DNA from: Thiobacillus sp.
GTDB taxonomy: Bacteria; Pseudomonadota; Gammaproteobacteria; Burkholderiales; Thiobacillaceae
Assembly: GCA_018780025.1 (NCBI GenBank)
Contig: JADMKH010000128.1
Location: forward strand, 1 to 13,424
Direction of reading: 5' to 3'
DNA: 13,424 nucleotides
Positions within the stretch are counted from its first letter, which is position 1. Each line of letters opens with the position of its first letter. Below the pieces are notes generated by a model. The model made no database searches. It was not told the origin of the DNA and worked only from the letters and a program-made list of their open reading frames with translations. Below, piece by piece: positions 6,846 through 13,424 of this stretch. A program made the position numbers and the translations under genes.

Positions 6846-7963
6846 ACGGTATCCTTTTGCCGAACCGTGTCGATTCCGGCCTTGGCTTGCGTGGTGCGCA
6901 GGCGATCCATGTCGGACTGGAAGGTGACGTAGTGCGGCATTTTGTAATGCGAAGCGAAGCCCATCGAGTCCACGCCATCGACGTGCAGCAGCACGAATTC
7001 CGGGTCTTCCGACGGATTGGCCGCCCCGTCCTTCATGCCTTTTTGCAGCGCCCGGTCAAGAACGGCCATGCTGATGGCCTTGACCTCGTTGTGGCCGAAA
7101 CAGGCGCCATAGCCCAGGGTGAAGACGGGCTTTCCGCCCTGGTCATCGCCTTCGAACATGGCGACCACTTCGCATTCGGTCATCAATACTTCGCCCGCTT
7201 CCATCGGCTCGCCGGTCACCGGGTGCGGCAGCATCACCGGCACATAGCCGACCCGCAGTTCGGCAATCGTCGGGTGGACGTCGCCGTAGCCGCGCATGTT
7301 GGAATAGGCGATGGCCAGCAGCGAGCCGGTCTCCGCCCGCGCCATGGTGGCGAGCGCCGCAGCACGCGGCACGGGAAAGATCAGCGGCTGGCGCGTGATG
7401 TCGAACGGTGCGCCCGCGACAGGTTTAAGCGGTGGCAGCAGCCCTTCGGTACGCAGCGCGTCCAACACTTTTGGAAAACTGTCCGGCAGCTCATTTTCAG
7501 GCGCATCGGCTAAAAAATGGCGGGCAATGGCGCGGAAGTCTTCCGGGTTTTCATCCGCCAGGCCCAGATCCAGCAGACGCAGGGCGTAGTCGTAAGTCGG
7601 CCCCAGCATCTGGCCGCCGGGGATGTCCTTGAAAGCAGAAGAAATGCGGCGGATGACGCGCATGTCCACGGTATTTTGCGGCGGCGTTTCCAGCAGGCGC
7701 GGCTTGGTCGAACGGTAAGCGCGCAGCGCGAACGCCGCCTCCAGCGTGTCGCCCTGGAACTGCTTGATGGCCAGTGCTGCCAGTTTTGGGTGATACAGGC
7801 CTCCCTCGGACACCACCCGTGAAACCAACAGGCGCAACTGGCCTTCGATGGCATCCAGTGTGAGTGATTGATTCTGCTTGCCACTACTGGCGCGCAGATA
7901 GTCCGTTGCGGCAGCAGCCCCCTCGATGGAGGCCTTGCCGCCCTTGATCGCGACATAGCCCAT
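6842..7963 (-). CDS. phnI: PhnI, core subunit of the C-P lyase complex (purine ribonucleoside triphosphate phosphonylase)
   Basis: A 373-residue protein that, with PhnG, PhnH and PhnL, displaces adenine from ATP and links the phosphonate to C1 of ribose triphosphate. Family landmarks are the N-terminal MGYVAIKGG with an AI(E) segment, YGDVHPTIAELRVG (226-239), YGACFGHNE (285-293) and GFASHYKMPHYVTFQ (335-349). The last motif holds His339 and His344, matching the metal-binding His pair at the PhnI/PhnJ site. The ATG at 7963 overlaps the phnH stop by one base (TAATG) and has a strong GGGAGG (7971-7976) at a 7-nt spacing; an earlier in-frame ATG at 8026 lies inside phnH and would add a non-homologous tail, so it was not chosen. 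Confidence 0.97.
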   Translation of the reverse strand: MGYVAIKGGKASIEGAAAATDYLRASSGKQNQSLTLDAIEGQLRLLVSRVVSEGGLYHPKLAALAIKQFQGDTLEAAFALRAYRSTKPRLLETPPQNTVDMRVIRRISSAFKDIPGGQMLGPTYDYALRLLDLGLADENPEDFRAIARHFLADAPENELPDSFPKVLDALRTEGLLPPLKPVAGAPFDITRQPLIFPVPRAAALATMARAETGSLLAIAYSNMRGYGDVHPTIAELRVGYVPVMLPHPVTGEPMEAGEVLMTECEVVAMFEGDDQGGKPVFTLGYGACFGHNEVKAISMAVLDRALQKGMKDGAANPSEDPEFVLLHVDGVDSMGFASHYKMPHYVTFQSDMDRLRTTQAKAGIDTVRQKDTV

Positions 7964-8526
7964 TAAAGCGCCTCCCGGATAATCTGGGTGGTGCGCGGCA
8001 AACCCGCAAAATGCGTGGCATCGCACAGAATGATGTCCACGCCCAGCGGATAGGCCGACACCCAGTCTGCCCGCTGCGCGATCCAGGCCGGGTGCAAGCC
8101 TTGCACCGCCAGCCGGTTTTGCGATGCGATACCTGGCCCGGTCAGCAACAAAGGCGTACCCGTACCCAACTGCTGGACTTCGAGTAGCAGCGTCGTGCCG
8201 AACTCGGGGGATTCCAGGCTACCGAGCGCGGGCGTGAAATCCGGCGCACGCGCAGCATCGGCGACGACAAAGCGTGCCTCCCCGGGCGCGGCGGCGGCTG
8301 CCATCAACCGAATCCAGTCTTCATGGGTAACAAGCGCATGCGGATCGGCCAGACTCACCTCGGCATCAAGCAGCGTGGCCAGAATCGCGAGGCGTGCATT
8401 CGTGCCGCTGTCAGCGGCGTCCAACAGTCGGCCAGGGTAAGCAAAAGCATCCAGCAGACGACGGAACAGCCGCTGCTGGGTGTGTGCTTGCCACACGTTC
8501 AAAAAGGTCATATCGGAAGCGTTCAT
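7963..8526 (-). CDS. phnH: PhnH, C-P lyase complex subunit
   Basis: A 187-residue subunit of the cytosolic PhnGHIJ core complex, related in fold to PLP-dependent enzymes but lacking the cofactor, as known for the E. coli protein. Conserved segments are FRRLLDAFAYPGRL (21-34), LESPEFGTTLLLEV with LLLTGPGI following, and YPLGVDIILCD near the C-terminus with LPRTT (the family's PRTT motif). The ATG at 8526 overlaps the phnG stop as ATGA and has a strong AGGAGG (8531-8536) 4 nt upstream, encoded within the acidic tail of PhnG. An internal ATG five codons later is possible but is less well placed. Confidence 0.95.
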   Translation of the reverse strand: MNASDMTFLNVWQAHTQQRLFRRLLDAFAYPGRLLDAADSGTNARLAILATLLDAEVSLADPHALVTHEDWIRLMAAAAAPGEARFVVADAARAPDFTPALGSLESPEFGTTLLLEVQQLGTGTPLLLTGPGIASQNRLAVQGLHPAWIAQRADWVSAYPLGVDIILCDATHFAGLPRTTQIIREAL

Positions 8527-8990
8527 TCGTCCTCCTCTTCCTGCCCCAGGAGGCTGAAATCGACATGGGTGCGGGCAAGCAGCGCCCGGCGCGTTTGCGC
8601 GCGTTGTTCATGCGCGTCCAGGCCTTGCGCTACCAGCGTGGCGACACTCTCCCAGCCGGGTAGCTGTGCGGCGAGCGCGGCATCGAGCACGGCAATAGCA
8701 CGCGCCAGCCGGGCGCGATCATCCAGCAGCACCGCGCCGCCTTCTCCTGATCGTCCGTCGGCGCACTTGACGCGAACATGGGCGCGGGCGACGGGAATCT
8801 CACCCAGGTAAAAACCGTCGTTGAGGGCGCTGTCGCTCAGGTGCATCAGCCCCAGCCCGGATTGCGGCAGGGTGATATCCACGACTTCAAGCATAAGCAC
8901 GGCGGCGGCAGTACGAACCTGGTCCGCCGGGAGCTGCGCCAGTAGGGCGCCCCAGCGATTGCGCGGCGGGAAATCGGGCGGCAGGTTCAT
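8523..8990 (-). CDS. phnG: PhnG, C-P lyase complex subunit
   Basis: A 155-residue small subunit that pairs with PhnI in the core complex and is needed for the nucleosidase step. The most typical part is FYLGEIPVARAHVRV followed by a GxGGAVLLDDRARLARAIAVLDA segment, which matches the PhnG family. The C-terminus ends in a very acidic QEEEDE tail whose codons contain the Shine-Dalgarno of phnH. The start at 8990 overlaps the phnE stop as ATGA, so the transport genes and the catalytic genes are coupled here. No catalytic residues are expected. Confidence 0.93.
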   Translation of the reverse strand: MNLPPDFPPRNRWGALLAQLPADQVRTAAAVLMLEVVDITLPQSGLGLMHLSDSALNDGFYLGEIPVARAHVRVKCADGRSGEGGAVLLDDRARLARAIAVLDAALAAQLPGWESVATLVAQGLDAHEQRAQTRRALLARTHVDFSLLGQEEEDE

Positions 8991-9997
8991 AGCAGCTTCT
9001 TCCGGGTACGCGCCGAGAACTGATCGAGCAACAGCACGGTGATGAAAATCACCACCAGGATGGTGCCGACATGACCGAAATGGAACATGTCAAAACGGCC
9101 TTTTAGTTCCTGGCCGATTCCGCCTGCGCCCACCAGCCCGATCACGGTTGCCATGCGCACATTGCGGTCAAGGATGTAGAGGTTGTAGGCCACGTACTGC
9201 GGCATGACTTGCGGCAGCACGCCGTACCACAGCGTCTTGAGCTTGCCCGCGCCGATGGCTTCCAGCGATTGCTGCGGCTTGCGGTCGGCGTTCTCAATGT
9301 CTTCGGCGTAGAACTTGCCCAGAAATCCGGCGGCATGGAGCGCCAGCGCCAAGACGCCGGCGATGGGGCCAAAACCGAAAGCCAGCACCAGAAATAGCGC
9401 GGTAATAAGTTCCGGCACCGAGCGCAGCAGGCTGATGCTGGAACGCGACAGGAAATAGGTCAGCTTGTTGGGGGAGTAATTGCTGGCGGCGTAATAGGCC
9501 AGGGGGATCGACAACAGAATCGACAGCACCGTGGCCCAGAGCGCGATTTCCAGCGTTTCGACCATCTTCACCAGCACGATCTTGAGGTAGCCCAAAGGCT
9601 CGACCAGCACCGCTTTCTTTTCCACCCCGGTTTCCATTTGCAGGGTGTCGGTGTTGAGATGGGCGGTCTTGGTTTCCTGTATTTCAATACGGGCAAACAG
9701 CGGCAGATGGTTGCGGTCGAAATTTTCGATGCGCGAGATTTCCGTCACCTCGGCGATCTGGATCGGAAAAATAGAATGGCCGATGCGCGCCAGGCCAGTT
9801 GCCACGGGTGATTTTTCCGTGAGACCGACGCTGTAGCCGATCGCCTCACCGATTTCCGTGATCATGCGCGGCATTTCGAGCCGGGATCCGGTTAAGGCGA
9901 GCAGGGCCAGCAGCGCAATGCCGATCAACAGGTGTTTGGCAGTCCACGGCGGGGTGAGCTGCCAGTCTTTTGGCAGTGGGGGAGAGAGGGGTTTCAT
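8987..9997 (-). CDS. phnE: PhnE, phosphonate ABC transporter permease, with long periplasmic insert
   Basis: A 336-residue inner-membrane permease of the phosphonate importer PhnCDE. The first helix is at about 23-39; after a hydrophilic stretch of about 100 residues, five further hydrophobic segments begin near 144. The EAA loop that contacts the ATPase is recognisable as SLEAIGAGKLKTLWYGVLPQVMP (244-266). The GLVGAGGIGQEL segment (287-298) is typical of PhnE. E. coli PhnE has roughly 260-275 residues, so the extra length lies in the first extracytoplasmic stretch. The start ATG at 9997 is 10 nt after the phnC stop; in-frame upstream codons to 10132 lie within phnC and were not used. Only one permease gene is present, so the transporter is probably a PhnE homodimer. 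Confidence 0.94.
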   Translation of the reverse strand: MKPLSPPLPKDWQLTPPWTAKHLLIGIALLALLALTGSRLEMPRMITEIGEAIGYSVGLTEKSPVATGLARIGHSIFPIQIAEVTEISRIENFDRNHLPLFARIEIQETKTAHLNTDTLQMETGVEKKAVLVEPLGYLKIVLVKMVETLEIALWATVLSILLSIPLAYYAASNYSPNKLTYFLSRSSISLLRSVPELITALFLVLAFGFGPIAGVLALALHAAGFLGKFYAEDIENADRKPQQSLEAIGAGKLKTLWYGVLPQVMPQYVAYNLYILDRNVRMATVIGLVGAGGIGQELKGRFDMFHFGHVGTILVVIFITVLLLDQFSARTRKKLL

Positions 9998-10007
9998 TGG
10001 ATGTCTT

Positions 10008-10805
10008 TCAGGCCAGGGCTTCCAGCATTTGCGGGGTGACATGCGGGACAGAGTGGCTTGGCGCGGGTTTGGATTCGTTGTTCTGATAAATGCTGTCGAG
10101 GCCGGCTGCAACCAGTTGTTCAGGCGTGCCATCGAAAATCAGTTTGCCGCCCTTGAGGGCGATGATGCGATCGGCGAATTCCACCGCCAGTTCGGGCTGG
10201 TGCAGGCTGCACACCACGGTGGTGCCGCGGCGTTTGGCTTCATCGCGCAGCAGCACCATGATGTCGCGGCTGACCCTGGGGTCGAGGCTGGCCACCGGCT
10301 CGTCCGCGAGCAGTACTTGCGGCTCCAGCATGAAAGCGCGGGCGATACCGACCCGCTGCATCTGCCCGCCGGAAAGTTCGGACACACGGCGCGTCAAATG
10401 CTCGGGCGACAAGCCCACCTCAGCCAGCAGTTTGCAGGCACGCTCACGCAGAACACGCGGATACCACATGGCCGCCGCGCGCAGATAAGAAACGAACGGT
10501 AGCGCACCGGACAACACATTCATCGCCACCGACAAACGCGGCGTCAGATTGAATTGCTGGTGCACCATCCCGACCGTGCGCCGGATGGATTTCATATTGG
10601 CGCGGTTGAGCGCCTTGCCGCCGATCTCGACCTGTCCGGTAGTGGGCGTTACCAGCCCGTTGACCATGTAGAGCAGTGTGGATTTGCCTGCGCCCGACGA
10701 CCCCAGCAGCACGCAGAACTGGCCTTGAGGAATGTCCAGATGGACTTCGGACAGCGCCTGGGTGCCGTCGTCATAGCGTTTGCTGACAGAATGAAATTTC
10801 AACAT
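10008..10805 (-). CDS. phnC: PhnC, phosphonate ABC transporter ATP-binding protein
   Basis: A 265-residue ATPase that powers phosphonate import through PhnE. Walker A is GSSGAGKS (35-42), the Q-loop Gln is in VHQQFNL (81-87), the signature LSGGQMQRVGIARA is at 144-157, Walker B with D-loop LLADEPVASLD at 165-175, and the switch His202 is in SLHQ. HQQFNL, LSGALP and SLHQPELA are PhnC-like. The ATG at 10805 has AAGGAA (10812-10817) at a 6-nt spacing; an ATG at 10856 would sit in the intergenic hairpin and is not favoured. It follows phnD after 60 nt that contain a strong stem-loop. Confidence 0.97.
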   Translation of the reverse strand: MLKFHSVSKRYDDGTQALSEVHLDIPQGQFCVLLGSSGAGKSTLLYMVNGLVTPTTGQVEIGGKALNRANMKSIRRTVGMVHQQFNLTPRLSVAMNVLSGALPFVSYLRAAAMWYPRVLRERACKLLAEVGLSPEHLTRRVSELSGGQMQRVGIARAFMLEPQVLLADEPVASLDPRVSRDIMVLLRDEAKRRGTTVVCSLHQPELAVEFADRIIALKGGKLIFDGTPEQLVAAGLDSIYQNNESKPAPSHSVPHVTPQMLEALA

Positions 10806-10828
10806 GATGTGTTCCTTGTCATAGTGCT

Positions 10829-10860
10829 GTCGGTGCGGGACGCTCGCGCCCCGCACCGGC
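10829..10860 (-). repeat. Intercistronic hairpin between phnD and phnC
   Basis: A perfect 9-bp inverted repeat CGGTGCGGG (10831-10839) and CCCGCACCG (10850-10858) with a 10-nt loop; a G-T wobble pair and one more G-C pair extend it to 11 bp (10829-10860). It starts 6 nt after the phnD stop and is followed on the minus strand by the phnC ribosome-binding site, not by a T-run. Such hairpins between binding-protein and ATPase genes of importers commonly protect the upstream mRNA or partly attenuate downstream transcription, so that the binding protein is made in excess. That role is inferred. Confidence 0.6.
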
Positions 10861-10865
10861 CGGGT

Positions 10866-11798
10866 TTAACGGTCGGAAGCTTTCTTGATGATGGCGGCCT
10901 TCACCTGGTCATTCACCCGTGTCATCTTCTTGGCCGGCGCATCCATGCCGGATTCGGGGAAGTTGGCGTCGTAGCGATCCACTTTGTGACCGCCGTAGCC
11001 GCGAATCTGGTCGGGCGTGATGCCGGGCGTTTCATGCACCGAATTGAAGGCGCCTTTCAACTGCTGCTGCACCTTGGATGGCAACGCCGGGTGCATGGCG
11101 ATGGGCGGATAGGGAATCGGCTCGCTCTTGGCCAGCACGCGTACCTTGGCGGGGTCGATGGAGCCAGCCTTGACCGCCTTCTCGAAAGAATCGAAGGAAG
11201 CGCCGCCGATATCGACCCGGCCTTCGGCCAGTGCGGTAATCACGTTGGCGTGGCTGCCGGCAAGAATGATCTGCTTCATATCGCGTGCGGGATCGATGCC
11301 TGCATCCATCAGCATCGCCACCGGATAAAGGAAGCTGGAGGTGGAATTGACATCGCCCAGCGCCAGACGGTCGCCCTTGGTGTCTTTCAGATTCTTGAGC
11401 GACGAGTCGCGTGCGGTGAACAGCCCGGAGTAATACACCGACTGGCCTTTTTCCACCGCCACCGCCAGCAATTTGGCGCAGCCGCGGTCGCGCGCAGGAA
11501 TGTAGGAAGCGGGGCCGAACCAGGCGATATCCGCCTGCTTGGCGCACATCGCCTCGACCACGGCGCCATAACTCTGGCCGACCTTGATGTCGAAGTTCAA
11601 ACCAGTGCTGCGGGTAATGGCGTTGAAAATCGGCTGGAAATCAGCCTTGGTGCCGTCTTCGGTGCCGCCGTCGGCGGGCACCAGCATCACACGCAAGGGT
11701 TGTTTGACGCTGCCGTCACGCGCGTGCGCGGCAGCGGGGAGGGTGATGGCAAGGGCGGCAGCGATGGCAGTAGCCAGGAAAGTGCGTCTGTAATACAT
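10866..11798 (-). CDS. phnD: PhnD, periplasmic phosphonate-binding protein
   Basis: A 310-residue secreted solute-binding protein of the PhnCDE importer. The N-terminus is a Sec signal peptide (charged MYYRR, hydrophobic core to about residue 20, AxA-type cleavage site AHA near 26; no lipobox Cys). The mature part has the PhnD-type FGPASYI (94-100) and GDVNSTSSFLYP (148-159), the latter being the loop that binds the phosphonate head group. SHANVITALAEGRVDIG is the family segment that follows. Two cysteines (85 and 107) in the mature protein could form a disulfide. The ATG at 11798 has an AGGAG (11807-11811) at about 8 nt. The protein is shorter than E. coli PhnD (338 aa) and the exact phosphonate it prefers cannot be read from sequence. 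Confidence 0.95.
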   Translation of the reverse strand: MYYRRTFLATAIAAALAITLPAAAHARDGSVKQPLRVMLVPADGGTEDGTKADFQPIFNAITRSTGLNFDIKVGQSYGAVVEAMCAKQADIAWFGPASYIPARDRGCAKLLAVAVEKGQSVYYSGLFTARDSSLKNLKDTKGDRLALGDVNSTSSFLYPVAMLMDAGIDPARDMKQIILAGSHANVITALAEGRVDIGGASFDSFEKAVKAGSIDPAKVRVLAKSEPIPYPPIAMHPALPSKVQQQLKGAFNSVHETPGITPDQIRGYGGHKVDRYDANFPESGMDAPAKKMTRVNDQVKAAIIKKASDR

Positions 11799-11842
11799 TT
11801 GAAGTACTCCTGCAAGAATGTGGAAGGGTTCGGAAGATCAGT

Positions 11843-12568
11843 TCACGGGGTGATACGCAGTTGGATCCGGTCTGCGCGAAACCGGGTAATGGCGTATTCG
11901 ACCGGGGTTCCATCCCGTTCGAGCACGTTCAAACTCTTGACTCGCAGCACCGGTCTGCCCTGTGCGATGCCTAACAGCTTCGCGTCATCGCCTTGCGGGA
12001 GTACCGCCGTCACCAGGCTCTCGGTGCGACGCAGCGGGCCGCTGTGTTGCGCCAACAGTTCATGCAACGAACCGTCGACGTAGTTATCGAGCATCATTTT
12101 GAAGGGTTCAACTGGCAAAAAATGTGAGATGACGCACAGCGGTACGCCATCAGCGCGGCGCAGCGTTTCGATCCACAACACCGGCGCGTCATTGGGTAAA
12201 TTCAGGTGCCGCGCTACGCCGAGCGACGCCGGTGCGACCATCTTCCTCAATACCGAACTTTCAGTGGCGATACCCAGATCGGCAAGGTTTTGGGTGTAGC
12301 GCGTACCCGTTCCGATCTGATAATCGAGCAGCCGGTCCGCAATGAATACGCCCACGCCGTGCTGCCGCTCCAGCAATCCAGCCGTGATCAGTTCATCCAC
12401 CGCCCGACGCAGGGTGTGACGGTTCACGCCGAAGCGATCAGCCAGCTCTCCTTCGGACGGCAGCCGGTCACCCGGCGCGCCTTGCCCCACGTAATCCCGT
12501 TCCAAAACCTTGGCGATTTGCGCATACAGCGCGATTCCGCTGTCGTGTTCGATGGCATAGAGGCTCAT
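11843..12568 (-). CDS. phnF: PhnF, GntR/HutC-family transcriptional regulator of the phn operon
   Basis: A 241-residue regulator. Residues about 13-78 are a GntR winged helix-turn-helix (LYAQIAKVLERDYV, DRLPSEGELADRFGVNRHTLRRAVDEL, then LLERQHGVGVFIA as wing), and about 95-235 form a UTRA ligand-binding domain, the HutC subfamily plan. It is the first gene of the operon and lies directly behind a promoter with a perfect palindrome that fits the HutC operator consensus, so autoregulation plus repression of the downstream genes is likely; the effector could be a phosphonate, phosphate or a pathway intermediate. The ATG at 12568 has no obvious Shine-Dalgarno, suggesting weak translation of the repressor. 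phnD follows after 44 nt with no separate promoter that I can see. Confidence 0.93.
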   Translation of the reverse strand: MSLYAIEHDSGIALYAQIAKVLERDYVGQGAPGDRLPSEGELADRFGVNRHTLRRAVDELITAGLLERQHGVGVFIADRLLDYQIGTGTRYTQNLADLGIATESSVLRKMVAPASLGVARHLNLPNDAPVLWIETLRRADGVPLCVISHFLPVEPFKMMLDNYVDGSLHELLAQHSGPLRRTESLVTAVLPQGDDAKLLGIAQGRPVLRVKSLNVLERDGTPVEYAITRFRADRIQLRITP

Positions 12569-12576
12569 TGCGGTAG

Positions 12577-12588
12577 ATGTCTAGACAT
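12577..12588. promoter_or_regulatory. Candidate PhnF operator (perfect 12-bp palindrome)
   Basis: ATGTCTAGACAT is a perfect 12-bp palindrome ending 8 nt before the phnF start codon. Its core GTCTAGAC fits the consensus GTMTAKAC known for HutC-subfamily GntR regulators, the subfamily to which PhnF belongs. It lies just after the predicted transcription start (about +5 to +16 if the -10 at 12600-12605 is correct), a position suited to repression. A half-site, AGACAT, recurs at 12667-12672 farther upstream. Confidence 0.65.
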
Positions 12589-12599
12589 GTAATGCCCGA

Positions 12600-12633
12600 A
12601 CCATATCCATCGGATATGACATCTTGATGACGC
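12600..12633 (-). promoter_or_regulatory. Candidate PhoB-dependent phn promoter (Pho box plus -10)
   Basis: On the minus strand the 18-mer at 12616-12633 reads GCGTCAT-CAAG-ATGTCAT: two GTCAT repeats 11 bp apart, the arrangement of a Pho box. It matches 13 of 18 positions of the E. coli consensus CTGTCATAAAACTGTCAT. Exactly 10 nt downstream is TATGGT (12600-12605), a 4-of-6 match to the -10 hexamer, and PhoB-activated promoters typically carry the Pho box in place of a -35 at about this spacing. Start of transcription would be near 12593, about 25 nt before phnF. A 7-bp inverted repeat (CATATCC-ATC-GGATATG, 12602-12618) overlaps the spacer. No good sigma70 -35 is visible, which fits activator dependence. 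Confidence 0.6.
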
Positions 12634-12649
12634 GGACTATGGGCTCATC

Positions 12650-12668
12650 CTCACAATGGGGGTGTGAG
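12650..12668 (-). other. Short inverted repeat upstream of the phn promoter
   Basis: CTCACA (12650-12655) and TGTGAG (12663-12668) form a perfect 6-bp inverted repeat with a 7-nt G-rich loop (C-rich on the minus strand). It lies 66 nt beyond the glycosyltransferase stop and about 17 nt upstream of the Pho box. There is no T-run after it on the minus strand, so a classical terminator for the glycosyltransferase gene is not shown; it could be a regulator site or be without function. I see nothing further in 12669-12734. Confidence 0.25.
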
Positions 12669-12734
12669 ACATGGGATCGGGCATCCAGGTCCGAACTGCT
12701 ATGGCACTGGACAAAGCGGGCTTGAACGATGGTG

Positions 12735-13424
12735 TCAGGCGGGCGCGGTTTTGTGCATTACGGGATGCAGATGGTCGAGGAATTGCTCGGTTGCCGCGCG
12801 CCAGGAAAATTTCTCCGCGTGCGCGCGTGCGGTGCGGCGGTCGATGTCGAGTGCGGCCATGCAGGCATGATGCAGGTCTTCGTGCATGACGCCGGCGGGC
12901 GAGTCGCCCAGCACGTCGATCGGTCCGGTGACCGGATAGGCCGCCACGGGCAGGCCGCAGGCCATGGCTTCGAGCAGAACCAGTCCGAAGGTATCGGTTT
13001 TGCTGGGGAATACGAACACGTCGGCGGCGGCATAGACTTGGGCCAGTTCCGGCTGCTTCATTACGCCGAGGTAATGGGCTTGGGGGTATTTTGCGCGCAG
13101 GCCGGCCAGCGCCGGGCCGTCGCCCACCACCCACTTGGAGCCGGGCAGGTCCAGCTTGAGGAAGGCCTCGACGTTCTTTTCGACCGCCACCCGGCCGACA
13201 TACAGGAATATCGGGTGCTCGGTGTTGAGGCGTTTCGATTCCTGAACCTTGAACACGTCGAGGTCGACGCCGCGCGACCACAGCACGACATTGTTGAAGC
13301 CGAAGGCTTCCAGATCGGATTTGACGGCGGGGGTGGGCGCCATGACGGCGCGCGCGGGGCCGTGAAACCAGCGCAGGAAGCGGTAGGTCCAGGCGAGCGG
13401 CATGCCGGTGCGGGCTTTGACGTA
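12735..13424 (-). CDS. Glycosyltransferase family 4 (group 1) protein, N-terminus beyond window
   Basis: The last 229 residues of a glycosyltransferase; the frame is open to the right edge, so the N-terminal acceptor domain is missing. The visible part is mostly the GT-B donor-binding domain: the linker RGVDLDVF (about residues 51-58 of the visible part), FLYVGRVAVEKNVEAFL (73-89) and FVFPSKTDTFGLVLLEAMACGLPVAA (137-162) with the nucleotide-sugar-binding E-x7-E type motif. The start of the visible sequence (YVKARTG, then WTYRFLRWFHGPA) resembles GT4 enzymes that glycosylate lipids or build envelope glycans. An ATG at 13403 lies inside the domain and is unlikely to be the true start. The enzyme has no evident link to phosphonate use and its gene ends before the phn promoter, so it is probably a separate unit. 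Confidence 0.9.
   Translation of the reverse strand, partial: YVKARTGMPLAWTYRFLRWFHGPARAVMAPTPAVKSDLEAFGFNNVVLWSRGVDLDVFKVQESKRLNTEHPIFLYVGRVAVEKNVEAFLKLDLPGSKWVVGDGPALAGLRAKYPQAHYLGVMKQPELAQVYAAADVFVFPSKTDTFGLVLLEAMACGLPVAAYPVTGPIDVLGDSPAGVMHEDLHHACMAALDIDRRTARAHAEKFSWRAATEQFLDHLHPVMHKTAPA

Noticed and set aside
10554..12083. A 509-codon open frame on the plus strand opposite phnC, phnD and phnF
   Set aside because: It lies wholly antisense to three clearly recognised genes, its translation shows no domain or motif that I recognise, and long antisense frames are common in GC-rich coding DNA.
1..13424. CRISPR array, tRNA, rRNA, insertion sequence or other mobile element
   Set aside because: I saw no repeated spacer-like units, no transposase or integrase frames and no RNA-gene-like stretches; nearly all of the window is occupied by recognisable genes and gaps between genes are under 170 nt.

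Overview
This window is a phosphonate-utilisation locus from a moderately GC-rich proteobacterium. A betaproteobacterium is most likely, judging from the general flavour of the proteins and the sigma32/PhoB-type promoters; that assignment is inference and no marker gene is present. Every gene I support lies on the minus strand, so transcription runs from high to low coordinates.

Layout in transcription order: (1) the 3' two-thirds or so of a GT4-type glycosyltransferase gene (12735-13424, cut by the window edge). (2) A 166-nt control region (12569-12734) with a candidate PhoB (Pho) box, a -10 element spaced 10 nt from it, and a perfect 12-bp palindrome that fits the HutC-type GntR operator consensus just before phnF. 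(3) A complete C-P lyase operon in the order phnF-D-C-E-G-H-I-J-K-L-M-N-P (1874-12568). (4) A DMT/EamA-family permease gene whose GTG start lies inside the end of phnP, so it looks like the last operon member. (5) htpG (Hsp90), truncated by the left edge, with its own near-perfect sigma32 heat-shock promoter.

How the genes work together: PhnD (periplasmic binding protein), PhnC (ATPase) and PhnE (permease) import phosphonates. PhnI with PhnG, PhnH and PhnL attaches the phosphonate to ribose triphosphate using ATP. PhnM removes pyrophosphate. The radical-SAM enzyme PhnJ, with PhnK in the complex, breaks the C-P bond and gives the 1,2-cyclic ribose phosphate. PhnP opens the cyclic phosphate and PhnN phosphorylates ribose 1,5-bisphosphate to PRPP. 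PhnF is the likely operon repressor, and PhoB the likely activator under phosphate starvation. Most junctions from phnE onward overlap by 1-10 nt, which suggests translational coupling.

The system itself is known. The points that deserve a second look are: PhnP lacks the Asp of its HxHxDH metal motif (Ala78); PhnK carries an extra four-cysteine, zinc-ribbon-like N-terminal insert; PhnE has an unusually long stretch between its first and second membrane segments; an EamA permease is coupled to the end of the operon; an 11-bp hairpin separates phnD from phnC; and the promoter is compact, with PhoB and PhnF sites nearly abutting.
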